Below, one piece after another: positions 44,057 through 54,106 of a DNA stretch of 54,260 nucleotides. The stretch is from a virus: the IMG/VR virus record IMGVR_UViG_3300047300_001096, positions 1 through 54,260 of that record; one strand, given 5' to 3'. A program made the position numbers and the translations under genes. A model generated the notes under the pieces. It was not told the DNA's origin. It did not search any database and was given only the letters and a program-made list of their open reading frames with translations. Within the stretch, counting starts at the first letter, position 1. Each line of letters starts with the position of its first letter.

Positions 44057-45816
44057 TGGCACTACCTAATAGATTTAATTATAAGTATCTTTTAGAGCTA
44101 ATGTATGGTGCTAAACTAACAAGCGATGAAGCCGCTGCTGATCCCGTGGGATTTAGAGACACTTTTCTAAGGTTGGTTGAAAAAGATATTCGTGGACAAA
44201 TTGAAAATACTTTACCTATAATTTATTGGGTAAAGCCTCGTGAAATTATTTTTAATCTATTAAACGGCTTATTTAATGAAAGCATAAATGGCGGAGAGAT
44301 AACTAAGTATGTAGATTCTGTTGTTACACATGACGGAACTATACTTAAGCCAAACGACTTAGAATTTGGAACTGCATTAGAGTCTATTTTAATTACACTT
44401 TTTTCTGATGAGGTATTTTTAAACGAAATATCACAAGAAATATTTATGGCAATAGATGCTAAAATGTTACAGGGTAAAGATATTAAACTAGAAGATCTGG
44501 GTAGACAGTTTAAAGAGATGGTAAATATTGCCAACTCAGCACAGCCCGATATTAATGTTATTTGTTCTATAGGTAGTCCTCAACAAATTAAGCATGCACA
44601 AACTCTGGTAAATAATCAAATTCAAAAAGTTGGAAACGACGTGCGAAATTGGTTGCGTGCAAATACTCCCGCAAGACTTGCTGATGCAGAAACATTTTTA
44701 AATGGTTTTGATAGTAGTAAAGATTTAATTTTTATAAGCAGTACTTTTAAAAAAGCTCGTGAAGATACAGTAAATGCCACTGCTAGAAGCGTAGTAGTTC
44801 CTGTACTTGCAAGTTATGGTATAAATTGTCATCCTAATTTAAAAGTAGGAGACTTTACAGCTGCAGGGCATACAGGAGTTGTTTCTGGTAAAGGAACTTC
44901 TTTACAACAAGTTGTAGGAATTAATTCCCCTATTATACAACAAACCTTATACTATGCTAATACTTTAGCCGATAGGCCAACACCTGCACTAGATCCTTTT
45001 ATATTAGAAACAGATCATTTGGGTCTTTCTTATGATATTAAAGAAGGTGCAATAGGAGTTGTAAAAGATTTACTTGACTTAAATTTTTCATTTGTAATAT
45101 CTCAAGAGTCTAGTTGGAATAGTAGTTTAGGTACGCGAGAAAAAACAGCTATGAGTTCCATAGTTGAAAAAGCTTGGAAGATTAAAAGAGCTAAATTATC
45201 GGACGATTTCAAAGCATATATTAAAGATTCTATACCTAAATTACCTGCAAAATTACAAGGCTCTCCAACCCTTAACGAAAGAATTTTATATAGTTTTGCA
45301 GATATTCTACGTGACACAGTTAAAAATGCTGTTACTAAAGATTTGCCCCCTGTAATAGGTAAGAATAGAAAAACAACTAAAACAAGTACTCAAAGCATTT
45401 TTAAGAATGTTAAGCCTGCTAAAGCAAACTTAAATAAAACTGGTGGAAGTACAGGTATACCAAACTATACCCCAAGAGCAGATACAACACCAAATATGGC
45501 TAATTTAAGGGATTTAATAAATTCCCAACTACAAGATGTGATTAGCGCAAATATGGGTGATGGTAGAAGTCGCAATGTTTTGAACTATCGTACAGGTAGA
45601 TTTGCAGGTAGTGTAAAAGTAGAAACTCTTTCAATTAGCCGTCAGGGTATGATTACTGCTTTCTATACTTACATGAAGAATCCTTATGCAACTTTTAGTG
45701 CCGGAGGAAAACAGTCCCTTCCAAAAAGCAGAGATCCTAAACTGCTAATTTCTAGATCAATACGAGAAATTGCACAGGAAATGGCTATTAATAAACTAAG
45801 GGCAGTATCCTTATGA
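44056..45816 (+). CDS. Neck/tail-completion-like structural protein, 586 residues
   Basis: Large for this position. N-terminal part not recognised, helical; the centre holds alternating beta/alpha segments (SSTFKKAREDTVNATARSVVVPV). The last 110 residues (NVLNYRTGRFAGSVKVETLSI, TAFYTYMKNPYATFSAGGKQ) resemble gp10/HK97-type head-tail joining proteins. Overlaps neighbours by 1 and 4 nt. Confidence 0.75.
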   Translation: MALPNRFNYKYLLELMYGAKLTSDEAAADPVGFRDTFLRLVEKDIRGQIENTLPIIYWVKPREIIFNLLNGLFNESINGGEITKYVDSVVTHDGTILKPNDLEFGTALESILITLFSDEVFLNEISQEIFMAIDAKMLQGKDIKLEDLGRQFKEMVNIANSAQPDINVICSIGSPQQIKHAQTLVNNQIQKVGNDVRNWLRANTPARLADAETFLNGFDSSKDLIFISSTFKKAREDTVNATARSVVVPVLASYGINCHPNLKVGDFTAAGHTGVVSGKGTSLQQVVGINSPIIQQTLYYANTLADRPTPALDPFILETDHLGLSYDIKEGAIGVVKDLLDLNFSFVISQESSWNSSLGTREKTAMSSIVEKAWKIKRAKLSDDFKAYIKDSIPKLPAKLQGSPTLNERILYSFADILRDTVKNAVTKDLPPVIGKNRKTTKTSTQSIFKNVKPAKANLNKTGGSTGIPNYTPRADTTPNMANLRDLINSQLQDVISANMGDGRSRNVLNYRTGRFAGSVKVETLSISRQGMITAFYTYMKNPYATFSAGGKQSLPKSRDPKLLISRSIREIAQEMAINKLRAVSL

Positions 45817-46253
45817 CAAGAAGAACAAGTATTGTAACAGCGTTGGCTGAAAAGTTAAAAGTAATTGATGGTACAGGTAGCTATAAAACTAATTTATTTG
45901 GTAATAGCTACCCTAAACTAAAGTTCTGGGATGAAGTACAAGATTTCCCAGCTTGCTATTTAGTAGCAGGCTCCGAATCACGACAGTATCATCCCTCAGA
46001 TTTTACCTGGGCTTTTTTAAATATCAGCATCAAAGTATATGTCAAGGATGAGTCGTATCCACAAGAAGATTTAGAAAATCTCCTAGACGACATAGAAAAT
46101 GTAATCAATGACAACCGAGTATTAGTATACGACACTACTAATAATCTTTCAACAACTGAAATCTTAATTCAGTCAATAACTACCGATGAAGGGCTATTAG
46201 CTCCTTATGGTGTCGGTGAAATCAACCTACAAGTGCGTTACGCATTAGTATAA
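45813..46253 (+). CDS. Tail terminator-like protein
   Basis: 146 residues. IVTALAEKLKVIDGTGSYKTN, FPACYLVAGSE, YPQEDLENLLDDIENVIND and INLQVRYAL match the tail terminator/gpU-type pattern. Placed before the tail tube gene as expected. Confidence 0.78.
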   Translation: MTRRTSIVTALAEKLKVIDGTGSYKTNLFGNSYPKLKFWDEVQDFPACYLVAGSESRQYHPSDFTWAFLNISIKVYVKDESYPQEDLENLLDDIENVINDNRVLVYDTTNNLSTTEILIQSITTDEGLLAPYGVGEINLQVRYALV

Positions 46254-46337
46254 CTCTCGGATTTACGCAAGCATAACAACAGATAAATATCTAGTTACGA
46301 TGCTTAGAATATTTCCAAAAATCATAAAGGAAAGAGT

Positions 46338-47531
46338 ATGGCATTAAATTTACTACGCAATAGTCGGGTATTCTACACGACTAATTTGACAAGTTCAGGA
46401 GCAGTAGCCACTAGCGGCCACACTGCATCAACAACACGAGAACTCCAAGTTTTGGATGGTTTCTCTTTTTCACAAAACACAGGTCAAGAAACAATTACTA
46501 CTAATGAAGCAGGTCCTGCACCTGTTCGTGGTCAGCGCAGTTTTAATACTAGCTTAGAGCCAGTAGACTGGAGTTTTTCTACCTATATTCGTCCCAAGTA
46601 TAACGAAGGTGCTACTACTACAGCTGGTCCCGATTCAAATGACGTAATCGATGCTGAAGAGTCTGTTTTATGGAACTCTATGTCTAGCGTTACTGGTAAC
46701 GGCTGGACCCAAACTGCTGGTGTTGCACCAAGTACGCCACCTTACTCAACAGTGAGTTTTGCAAATTCAAATGCTCACCAATTGCAACCTTTTGGTTTGA
46801 TTATTGTGTTCGAAGCAGTTACTTATGTGATTGATAATTGCGCTATTGATTCAGCAACTATTGATTTTGGTTTAGATGCTATTGCTGCTATTGCATGGGC
46901 TGGAAAAGGCACTGTAATGCGTCAATTGCCTACTACACTGACTATTTCTGCAGGCGGTAGCGTTACCGGTGGCGGATGGACTGGAAGCAACGACTTTACG
47001 CTCAAAGATACCTCAGCACGTTATATTGCCAACAAGTTGTCTACAATGACTTTAGCTTCTAGCACTTTTGGTGGATTGACAGCTACAAATTATGCCAATG
47101 TTGCTATCACAGGCGGTAACTTAACAATCAGTAATAACTTAACATATTTAACACCTGCAAATTTAGGTGTTGTTAATACTCCTATCACTTACTTCACAGG
47201 TACTCGCTCTGTTACAGCAAATGTTACAGCATACTTGAAGACCGGTTCAGGTGCTAGTGCTGAATTGTTAAAAGATATGTTAGCAGCTAGTGCAAGCAGT
47301 ACAGCTAACAAGTTTGCTGCTGTTATTTCAGTTGGTGGTGCTACAAATGACACTAAGTTTGTTATTGAAATGCCAACAACTCAATTGACTATTCCAGCAA
47401 TTACTTCTGAGCAAATTATTGCTACTTCAATTACTATGACCGCACAAGGTTCCGATACAGGTACTGCTGGTGGTGCATACGATCTTGAAGCCAAAAACGA
47501 AGTTACGCTCAAGTACTACGCAGCAGCTTAA
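46338..47531 (+). CDS. Major tail tube protein
   Basis: 397 residues, beta-rich Ser/Thr/Gly composition, begins ALNLLRNSRVFYTTNL and contains QVLDGFSFSQNTGQETITTNEAGPAPVRGQ. Ends TGTAGGAYDLEAKNEVTLKYY. Followed by a terminator, as usual for a highly expressed tube gene. AAAGGAAAGAGT precedes the ATG. Confidence 0.87.
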   Translation: MALNLLRNSRVFYTTNLTSSGAVATSGHTASTTRELQVLDGFSFSQNTGQETITTNEAGPAPVRGQRSFNTSLEPVDWSFSTYIRPKYNEGATTTAGPDSNDVIDAEESVLWNSMSSVTGNGWTQTAGVAPSTPPYSTVSFANSNAHQLQPFGLIIVFEAVTYVIDNCAIDSATIDFGLDAIAAIAWAGKGTVMRQLPTTLTISAGGSVTGGGWTGSNDFTLKDTSARYIANKLSTMTLASSTFGGLTATNYANVAITGGNLTISNNLTYLTPANLGVVNTPITYFTGTRSVTANVTAYLKTGSGASAELLKDMLAASASSTANKFAAVISVGGATNDTKFVIEMPTTQLTIPAITSEQIIATSITMTAQGSDTGTAGGAYDLEAKNEVTLKYYAAA

Positions 47532-47550
47532 ATAGCTGTTGCATTTTCAT

Positions 47551-47583
47551 AGAGACTGGGTTGATCTCCAGTCTCTCTTTTTC
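47551..47583 (+). terminator. Intrinsic terminator after tail tube gene
   Basis: AGAGACTGG-GTTGATCT-CCAGTCTCT then CTTTTTC. Confidence 0.88.
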
Positions 47584-47600
47584 AAAAATATTATTATAAA

Positions 47601-48020
47601 ATGACTACTCTCTCTTTAAAAACACTGTTAGTTCCCTCTAAATCAGTTCAGGTTGAATATCCTGGGATGCCTGGTTTTGTAGTTGATTTGGCATTTTTAT
47701 CTCGCGAAACCCTTTTATCGATTCGTAAGAAATCTACTAAAACCAGCTTTAAAAATCGCCAAGCATCTGAAGAGTTCAACGAAGATTTATTCTTACAACT
47801 TTATGTTGAGGCCGCTGTAAAAGGTTGGACAGGATTAAAGTTGGCTTATCTTGAGCAATTAGCTCCGGTAGACTTAACTGGTAAAGATATGGAAGCAGAG
47901 CTCGGCTATACTGCTGAAAACGCATTGTACTTGATGAAAAACTCCAGTAACTTTGATGCTTTTATCAGCGAACAAGTATCTGACTTGGGAAACTTTTCGA
48001 CGACCAACTCCAGCAAGTAA
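47601..48020 (+). CDS. Tail assembly chaperone, short form (gpG-like)
   Basis: 139 residues. KTLLVPSKSVQVEYPGMPGFVVDLAFLSRETLLSIRKKS then helical. It is placed between tail tube and tape measure. The ribosome can shift -1 at GGGAAAC (47987-47993) near its end to make a longer form. Both forms guide tape-measure folding in lambda-like phages. Confidence 0.88.
   Translation: MTTLSLKTLLVPSKSVQVEYPGMPGFVVDLAFLSRETLLSIRKKSTKTSFKNRQASEEFNEDLFLQLYVEAAVKGWTGLKLAYLEQLAPVDLTGKDMEAELGYTAENALYLMKNSSNFDAFISEQVSDLGNFSTTNSSK
47987..47993 (+). other. -1 programmed frameshift site GGGAAAC
   Basis: In-frame as G GGA AAC, the X XXY YYZ form used by lambda gpG-T (G GGA AAG). It lies in the only window where the -1 frame is open on both sides (between the -1 frame TGA at 47981 and the zero frame TAA at 48018). 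Confidence 0.88.
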
Positions 48021-48379
48021 ACGCACAGTTGGTCAACTACTTTCAAAATATGAGTGTTGGCATGACCAAAGATCAGTATTTTGAAATGTGCGAAGCACTA
48101 GGCAACGAACCACTTGAATCCGAGATTCCAGTAGATTTCGATGACTTTCCGCTAGAAGTACAGCAGGCGTTTAACGCCTATAAAATGCTCCGTGATGAAT
48201 GGGATACCATGAGTGGTGTCTATCTGGGTAAATCCTTAATAGGTATCAAAGACATTTTAGAAGCAACAGAGATTGATACATCTGAACATAAACTTATTGT
48301 TATGCTTATACGCATAATTGATAATGTCAGATCAGAGGAAATCAATAATAAGAAAAAGATGCAAGAGCCCGCTAGTTAA
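47993..48379 (+). CDS. Tail assembly chaperone, frameshifted extension (gpT-like)
   Basis: Reached by -1 shift; continues LFDDQLQQVNAQLVNYFQNM, SVGMTKDQYFEMCEALGNEP, DFDDFPLEVQQAFNAYKML. There is no good independent start with a ribosome site (internal ATG 48050 lacks one). Terminator overlaps its stop. Its product is gpG-gpT fusion, made at low ratio. Confidence 0.85.
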   Translation, partial: LFDDQLQQVNAQLVNYFQNMSVGMTKDQYFEMCEALGNEPLESEIPVDFDDFPLEVQQAFNAYKMLRDEWDTMSGVYLGKSLIGIKDILEATEIDTSEHKLIVMLIRIIDNVRSEEINNKKKMQEPAS

Positions 48380-48397
48380 AAATTAGCGGGCTTTTTT
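48367..48397 (+). terminator. Intrinsic terminator overlapping the chaperone stop
   Basis: GCCCGCTA pairs with TAGCGGGC (8 bp, 9-nt loop) followed by TTTTTT. Confidence 0.92.
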
Positions 48398-48416
48398 GCG
48401 TTAAAAATTTTTTGGT

Positions 48417-48445
48417 TTGACAAGAGCGTGGTCATATGCTATAAT
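48417..48445 (+). promoter_or_regulatory. Consensus promoter for tape measure and later tail genes
   Basis: TTGACA, 17 nt, TATAAT, 53 nt before the tape measure ATG. Confidence 0.9.
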
Positions 48446-48498
48446 GGTCTCTAGTTAAATTATCAAAAAATTTTGGTAATATCCGAACAGGAGTATGC

Positions 48499-51400
48499 AT
48501 GGCTACTAATGATACAGTTGTATTATATTTTAAACTATCCGATCTTGGCGAAACGATTAATTCTAGTCATAAGAATTTAAAAGCCTTCAAAGGAACTTTT
48601 GATGCCCTTCAGCGGGACATGAATAAGCCTACAGGCAAGGGTAAAGGCGGTTGGAAAAACGCAATGATGGGTGGCGACGCGTATGATGTTGCCAGGGGTA
48701 GTGCCGGGGCTACGGGTGCATCTGGTCGCGACTTTGCCAACCAAGCTCGAGGCCTTGACGGTTTAGTACGGTTATACGCTACTTATGCTGCTAATTTATT
48801 CGCAGCTGGTGCTGCTTTTCGTGCATTAAGTAATGCAGCAGATACTACTAACATGATCAAAGGTATGGATCAGTTGGGTGCTGTAAGTGGTCAGGCATTG
48901 GGTACTGTTGCTAAAAAGTTAGTAGACGCTACTGACGGGGCTATTTCGTTTCGTGAAGCTATTGAAGCCACTACCAAAGGCAGTGCAGCAGGATTATCGT
49001 CTAAACAAATGTTACAGTTAGGCGAAGTGGCTAATAAAGCAAGTAAAGCATTAGGTGTTGCTATGCCAGATGCTATTAGTCGATTAACTCGTGGTATTAG
49101 CAAGCTAGAGCCTGAACTTTTAGATGAATTGGGGTTATTTACTAAAATTGATCCTGCAGTTCAAGCATATGCACGAAGTATAGGAAAAACAGCAGGTAGT
49201 TTAAGTGATTTTGAAAAACGTCAAGCCTTTGCAATAGCTGTATTAAAAGAAGGTTTAGATAAGTTCAGTGCTATTGACATAGGTGCAAATCCTTATGATA
49301 AATTATTAGCCAGTCTTCAGAACTTAGGCCAAGGTGCACTAGAAGTTGTAAATAAAATATTAACACCACTGGTTAATGTACTATCGCAAAATCCCACAGC
49401 GCTATTAGCTGTTATTGGGGCAATCGGTGCATCAATAGTTAAAAGCGCGATTCCAGCACTAGGACATTATCGTGAAAATTTAAAAAATGCGGCAAACGAT
49501 AGTCGAATGGTGTTTACTAAAATATACGCAGACCAACAAGAAAAAATTGGTTTGCTAGCTGATAGTGCAGGTGCCGCAGCGGCAGAAGCATATAAAAAAG
49601 GTGCACCTACATTAGCTAAAATTGCAGAACTAGAGAAGTCTGCACAAGGCTTTTCCAAAGGCCGTAAAGATTTTGCAGCACTAGCAGGAAAAGATCCTTT
49701 TGCTATTACGCCCGAAGAAATTAAGTCTTTGGAAAATCGTGCAAAATATTTAAAAGGCAGAAACGATGCCGAAGCACAGGCTCTTGTACTACATCTTCAA
49801 AAGATGAAAGCAATACGTGCAGGTGCAGCCGCGGCATTTGAAACAGCTTCTACAGGAGTTATTGCGAGCACTGAGCCGGGATATACTACTCCAGGCTCTA
49901 ATGATATTATAAATAAACGCACACTAAATAAATTAGCTGGCGAAAGTATTAGATCTACTGTTGCGGAAACACAAGCCATTTATGGATCTAGAGCAGCATA
50001 TAAGAAGTTAAATGAAGAAATTGCAAGTGCTCGTGAAGGTACATATAAAACTACTACTCGTTTAGACGAAAACGGTAAGGCAGTAATAGAGACTACTGGT
50101 AAGATGAGCCGGCTTACAGCTGGCTATACTCGCGTAGCAGGTGTAATCGGCATTATTGGACAAAAATTAGGTTCTCTTATAAACGCTTTTGGTATATGGG
50201 GTATGGCTGTCGGTATAGCCGTTGAAATTATAGGATTACTTGACTCAAAATTATCAAAAACAGGTAAAGAAGCAGAGGCTTTTACAAAGTCACTGGATGG
50301 AATCAAAGATTCTAGTCAAAACTTAGTTAGAGTTTTTGAGGTACTTGATAAAACACCTTTTGCATCCGGTACTATCCAAGGGATTTTAGCATTATCAAAT
50401 GCACAATTAGAAGTTTCTAATTCAGTTGATACTGCAATTACTTCAGCACAAAAACTGCAGCGTGCAATGAAGACCAGCCCTTATGACCAAATTAAAGATG
50501 ATATTGCAAAATTCTTTGGTGGCGGTGTAAGTAAAAATTTAGCCAAAAGTTTGACACAAACAGTTCAAGATTCTTTGCAAGCATTTGGCGAAGCAGGACG
50601 AACAGACGAAGCAGAAGTAATTTTAAAGAAAGCACTAGGCGTTGAGAACTTAGATATTACAAGTGTAACAAATGCTTTTGAAAAGGGTGATGAAGTATTA
50701 AATAGATATAACGATGCTCAGAAAAAATTAGCCTCTATACTAGGAAATTCTAGTAGTAATCTACAAGGTTTTAAATCTGCTACTGAAAACAGTAATAAAG
50801 CTTATCAAGAGTTTATTCAATCTACTGCAAGTAATAATCCTTTATTTAAATTAGGTCAATCGCTTAATGAAGTAAGTAATGCTATGTTAAAAGTTACAAG
50901 TGGTGGTATTAATGAGATTAATGCTGCATTTGATGACTTAACTAAAAATCCTGAAAAGTTTCAGTTATTTGGAAAAGAGTTTGTAAATCAGTTCGTAGAA
51001 ATGCGTGACCAGTTTAAAACTACTTTTGAAGCATACAATACTTATAAAAATTCTATTAATCAGTTAGATCGTGAAGATATAAAAACTAAAAAAGAACTGG
51101 AATCCGTACAATTAGCCTTAAAAGTTAATCCATTAAGTGACCGAGATAATAAACGTGCAAAAGAGCTGCAAGCTCAATTAGAAACAAATAAAGAATCTCG
51201 TAATTTAGCCAGCCGTAAGCAAACTGGTTTAGATACTGCTATATTCAAACAAGCTTCTGAATTATTTAATCAAGGAGCTAACAAAGCCTATGAGAAAAGC
51301 AAAGAACTTATTGATGTAGCTTTAGGCCAAGCAGGTCGTAAAGCAGCACTTGTTATTGACCAAGCAAAGGCTGGTGGATTAACTGGTGCAGCGGCAGCAA

Positions 51401-53193
51401 CAGAGCAAGGAAGATTAAAACAAGAAGAAATTAGTATTCAAATGAAAGCTGTTGATACTAATATTGATTTGATCAAAGCCAATACTGAACTGCGCGCAAC
51501 TATTGAAGAATCCAATGCTATAGCTGCATTAGCTAATGCAGCACCAGGAGCAGATAGAACTGCACTAGAAGCTGACAAAGCCGCAGCTATGAAGTTCAGA
51601 GAACTTTTAGAGAAAGCAGGAAAAGGCACTATAGACTTTATGTCTACAGGAAATGAAAATGCCGATTCTCGCTTAAAGTTAAAAATATCTAATTATAATG
51701 CTTCACTACAAGCCCAACAAGCCACTAAAAAGGAACTTGGCGGCAGAAGTAGGGCAGCAGATATTGAAACTGAACGTGGAGTGCGTGGCGGCAGATTAGA
51801 GTATCTGCGACAAGTAGAGTCTGCACAAGAAGCAATCAATCAACTACAGATAACTAGTTTAAATAACCAGCAAAATATTACTAATGCGGGCACAGAAACT
51901 GGATTAGCACGTATCAAAGAATTAGAAGACTTAGCATTAGTTAATAAACAAGAGGCCGAAAGAGCTAATATTCAAAATGCAATGATTAATGCTACTAAAG
52001 CTACTAATGCAGAAGAATATGCACATCAATTAAGACTTTTAGGTTTGTTAAATCAACGTACAACTCTTGAAAAAGCTGCTAAAGATGAAGCTGATCGTCT
52101 TAAGACAATTGATTTACGTATTGCCAAAGAAAAATTGGCTCGAGATACAAAAGCACAAGCGGATGATAATGCATTAAAGATGACTGCTGCACAATTAGGT
52201 GCTGAACAAGAGCTGTACAATGTACAATTATCTTTAGGTATGATTACTGGTCAAGAAGCTGAGAATAAACGTAAGTATCTCGAATCTTCTAAGCTGTCTA
52301 ATGATATTGCTCAGTCCGAGCTTTCACTTGCTAGATCCAGGGCAGATGTTCTTGCAGAAATAGACGCTCGACTATCAAAACTCGATAAAAATGATCCTGA
52401 GTATCTGAAAAGAAAGCAGCAGCTTGATGATGAAAGAAAAGCACAAGAAGCCAACTTTACTTCACAAAAAGCAGCGTTAGATATAACCAATCAAGGTCGT
52501 AAAACAGCTTTAGATTTAACACAGTCTCTAAGTGATCGTCAACTCGCATATGGCGAAGTATTTAAAAATAGCTTTGCTGATATGGGTAATGCTCTTATTG
52601 AATTTACAAAAACTGGTAAACTAAACTTTAAGAGTTTAATTGACAGTATGATTGAAGGTTTAATTCGGTATGAAATGGCGGAACAGTCTAAATTACTATA
52701 TTCTGCGTTTAGACCAGCTTTAATGAGTGGAATTAATAGCTTATTTGGAGGCGGCATAACTACTACTCCTGGTCGCGGTATAGGAAATGCAGAAGCACAA
52801 GGTGGTGTTTATGATGCAGGCCTAAGAACTTTTGCTAAAGGCGGAATGTTTACTAATTCAATTGTAGCTTCCCCAACTTTATTTAAGTTTGCACAAGGTA
52901 CTGGATTAATGGGCGAAGCGGGTCCTGAGGCTATTATGCCCCTAAAGCGCGATAGCAACGGTAATCTTGGAGTTCGTGCAGGTGGAACCGGCGGTGGAAA
53001 AGTAGATGTAGTTGTGAACAACTTTGGCAGTGAGCGTGCTACTACCAAGGAAACCACTGATAGTCGCGGTAATCGCAGAATTGAAGTAGTAATTGGCGAT
53101 ATGGTTGCAAGCGAAGTTTCCAGACCAGGAAGTTCAGTTCAACAATCGTTAGCAAATGGCTTTAATAATAGGCCTGCGTTAGCAAGGAGATAA
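48499..53193 (+). CDS. Tail tape measure protein
   Basis: 1564 residues, the longest gene, as expected. N-terminal domain with LDGLVRLYATYAANLFAAGAAFRALSNAADT, several hydrophobic segments (PTALLAVIGAIGASIVKSAIPAL near 305; GIWGMAVGIAVEIIGLLD near 570), long coiled coils, and a C-terminal FAKGGMFTNSIVASPTLFKFA...GLMGEAGPEAIMPLKRD end typical of tape measures. At about 1.5 A per residue it implies a tail of roughly 230 nm, so a long siphovirus tail. AGGAGTATGC precedes the ATG. Confidence 0.96.
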   Translation: MATNDTVVLYFKLSDLGETINSSHKNLKAFKGTFDALQRDMNKPTGKGKGGWKNAMMGGDAYDVARGSAGATGASGRDFANQARGLDGLVRLYATYAANLFAAGAAFRALSNAADTTNMIKGMDQLGAVSGQALGTVAKKLVDATDGAISFREAIEATTKGSAAGLSSKQMLQLGEVANKASKALGVAMPDAISRLTRGISKLEPELLDELGLFTKIDPAVQAYARSIGKTAGSLSDFEKRQAFAIAVLKEGLDKFSAIDIGANPYDKLLASLQNLGQGALEVVNKILTPLVNVLSQNPTALLAVIGAIGASIVKSAIPALGHYRENLKNAANDSRMVFTKIYADQQEKIGLLADSAGAAAAEAYKKGAPTLAKIAELEKSAQGFSKGRKDFAALAGKDPFAITPEEIKSLENRAKYLKGRNDAEAQALVLHLQKMKAIRAGAAAAFETASTGVIASTEPGYTTPGSNDIINKRTLNKLAGESIRSTVAETQAIYGSRAAYKKLNEEIASAREGTYKTTTRLDENGKAVIETTGKMSRLTAGYTRVAGVIGIIGQKLGSLINAFGIWGMAVGIAVEIIGLLDSKLSKTGKEAEAFTKSLDGIKDSSQNLVRVFEVLDKTPFASGTIQGILALSNAQLEVSNSVDTAITSAQKLQRAMKTSPYDQIKDDIAKFFGGGVSKNLAKSLTQTVQDSLQAFGEAGRTDEAEVILKKALGVENLDITSVTNAFEKGDEVLNRYNDAQKKLASILGNSSSNLQGFKSATENSNKAYQEFIQSTASNNPLFKLGQSLNEVSNAMLKVTSGGINEINAAFDDLTKNPEKFQLFGKEFVNQFVEMRDQFKTTFEAYNTYKNSINQLDREDIKTKKELESVQLALKVNPLSDRDNKRAKELQAQLETNKESRNLASRKQTGLDTAIFKQASELFNQGANKAYEKSKELIDVALGQAGRKAALVIDQAKAGGLTGAAAATEQGRLKQEEISIQMKAVDTNIDLIKANTELRATIEESNAIAALANAAPGADRTALEADKAAAMKFRELLEKAGKGTIDFMSTGNENADSRLKLKISNYNASLQAQQATKKELGGRSRAADIETERGVRGGRLEYLRQVESAQEAINQLQITSLNNQQNITNAGTETGLARIKELEDLALVNKQEAERANIQNAMINATKATNAEEYAHQLRLLGLLNQRTTLEKAAKDEADRLKTIDLRIAKEKLARDTKAQADDNALKMTAAQLGAEQELYNVQLSLGMITGQEAENKRKYLESSKLSNDIAQSELSLARSRADVLAEIDARLSKLDKNDPEYLKRKQQLDDERKAQEANFTSQKAALDITNQGRKTALDLTQSLSDRQLAYGEVFKNSFADMGNALIEFTKTGKLNFKSLIDSMIEGLIRYEMAEQSKLLYSAFRPALMSGINSLFGGGITTTPGRGIGNAEAQGGVYDAGLRTFAKGGMFTNSIVASPTLFKFAQGTGLMGEAGPEAIMPLKRDSNGNLGVRAGGTGGGKVDVVVNNFGSERATTKETTDSRGNRRIEVVIGDMVASEVSRPGSSVQQSLANGFNNRPALARR

Positions 53194-53195
53194 GT

Positions 53196-53561
53196 ATGAC
53201 AATTCCAGCATGGTCAAGCCAGCAACTACCACAGGTACCGCAAAAAGGGTTTACAGAGTCCATTGGGTTGAACGTTTTACGTTCTCCCATGGACGCTGGT
53301 CCTGCTAAAATGCGTCGCAGGGCCGCAGGTGTTAATACAATGGACTTGTCCTTTATTATGACCACACAGCAAACTCAAACACTAGAAAACTTTATAAATA
53401 ACACACTATTTGGAACTAAGCGATTTAGTTTTCCACATCCCAGAACAAACACAACTGTAGAAGTACGTATTGTACCAAGCGGTGACGGAGAATTTTTCAA
53501 ATTACAATATTTAGCCCCAGGATATTGGAGCACTTCTTTAAAATTTGAGATCTTACCATAA
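53196..53561 (+). CDS. Minor tail protein, gpM-like
   Basis: 121 residues. PQVPQKGFTESIGLNVLRSPMDAGPAKMRRRAAG and LENFINNTLFGTKRFSFPHPRTN match distal-tail proteins that follow the tape measure in lambda-like order. Ends 1 nt into the DUF1833 gene. Confidence 0.8.
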   Translation: MTIPAWSSQQLPQVPQKGFTESIGLNVLRSPMDAGPAKMRRRAAGVNTMDLSFIMTTQQTQTLENFINNTLFGTKRFSFPHPRTNTTVEVRIVPSGDGEFFKLQYLAPGYWSTSLKFEILP

Positions 53562-54106
53562 TGAGCAGACTAAGTCGATTATCTCCACAAGCTATTAAAG
53601 CAATGTTTTCGTCTGAAACAGACGAACAGCTTATTATGCTTTTAACAATATATGATCCAAACGGATCTACGGATCCAGCAGCCACAACTACTCCAATTAG
53701 ATTAAGTGATAACTATACACAAAGACTATCTTCAGTTACTACTGATGATGAGGTTGTATATGGTGTTGTAAGTCGTTCTAATGAACACGTGTTCATTCCA
53801 ATGAGCTTTAACTTGCCAAACGAACAAGAAACAGGTTTGGGTGATTGTTCAATTACCCTAAACTTTGTTACTCCAGAAACAATTACTGTTATTCGTAGCC
53901 ATTTACGTATGCGAACTAAAGTTTTAATAGAACTAGTAGTTTCAAGTAATCTTGATCATGTAGAAGCAGTATTACAAGATTATTATATCACAACGGCAAC
54001 TTATAATGCCGAAAGCGTTACTCTAAACCTAAGCATGGTAAGTTACAATACAGAACCATTTCCTAGCTTTAGCTTTACCCCTAGTTACTTTCCAGGATTA
54101 TTCTAA
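53561..54106 (+). CDS. DUF1833-like minor tail protein (gpL-like position)
   Basis: 181 residues. [54 protein letters not shown] and [29 protein letters not shown] are the DUF1833 pattern. Tail tip assembly role. Confidence 0.85.
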   Translation: MSRLSRLSPQAIKAMFSSETDEQLIMLLTIYDPNGSTDPAATTTPIRLSDNYTQRLSSVTTDDEVVYGVVSRSNEHVFIPMSFNLPNEQETGLGDCSITLNFVTPETITVIRSHLRMRTKVLIELVVSSNLDHVEAVLQDYYITTATYNAESVTLNLSMVSYNTEPFPSFSFTPSYFPGLF

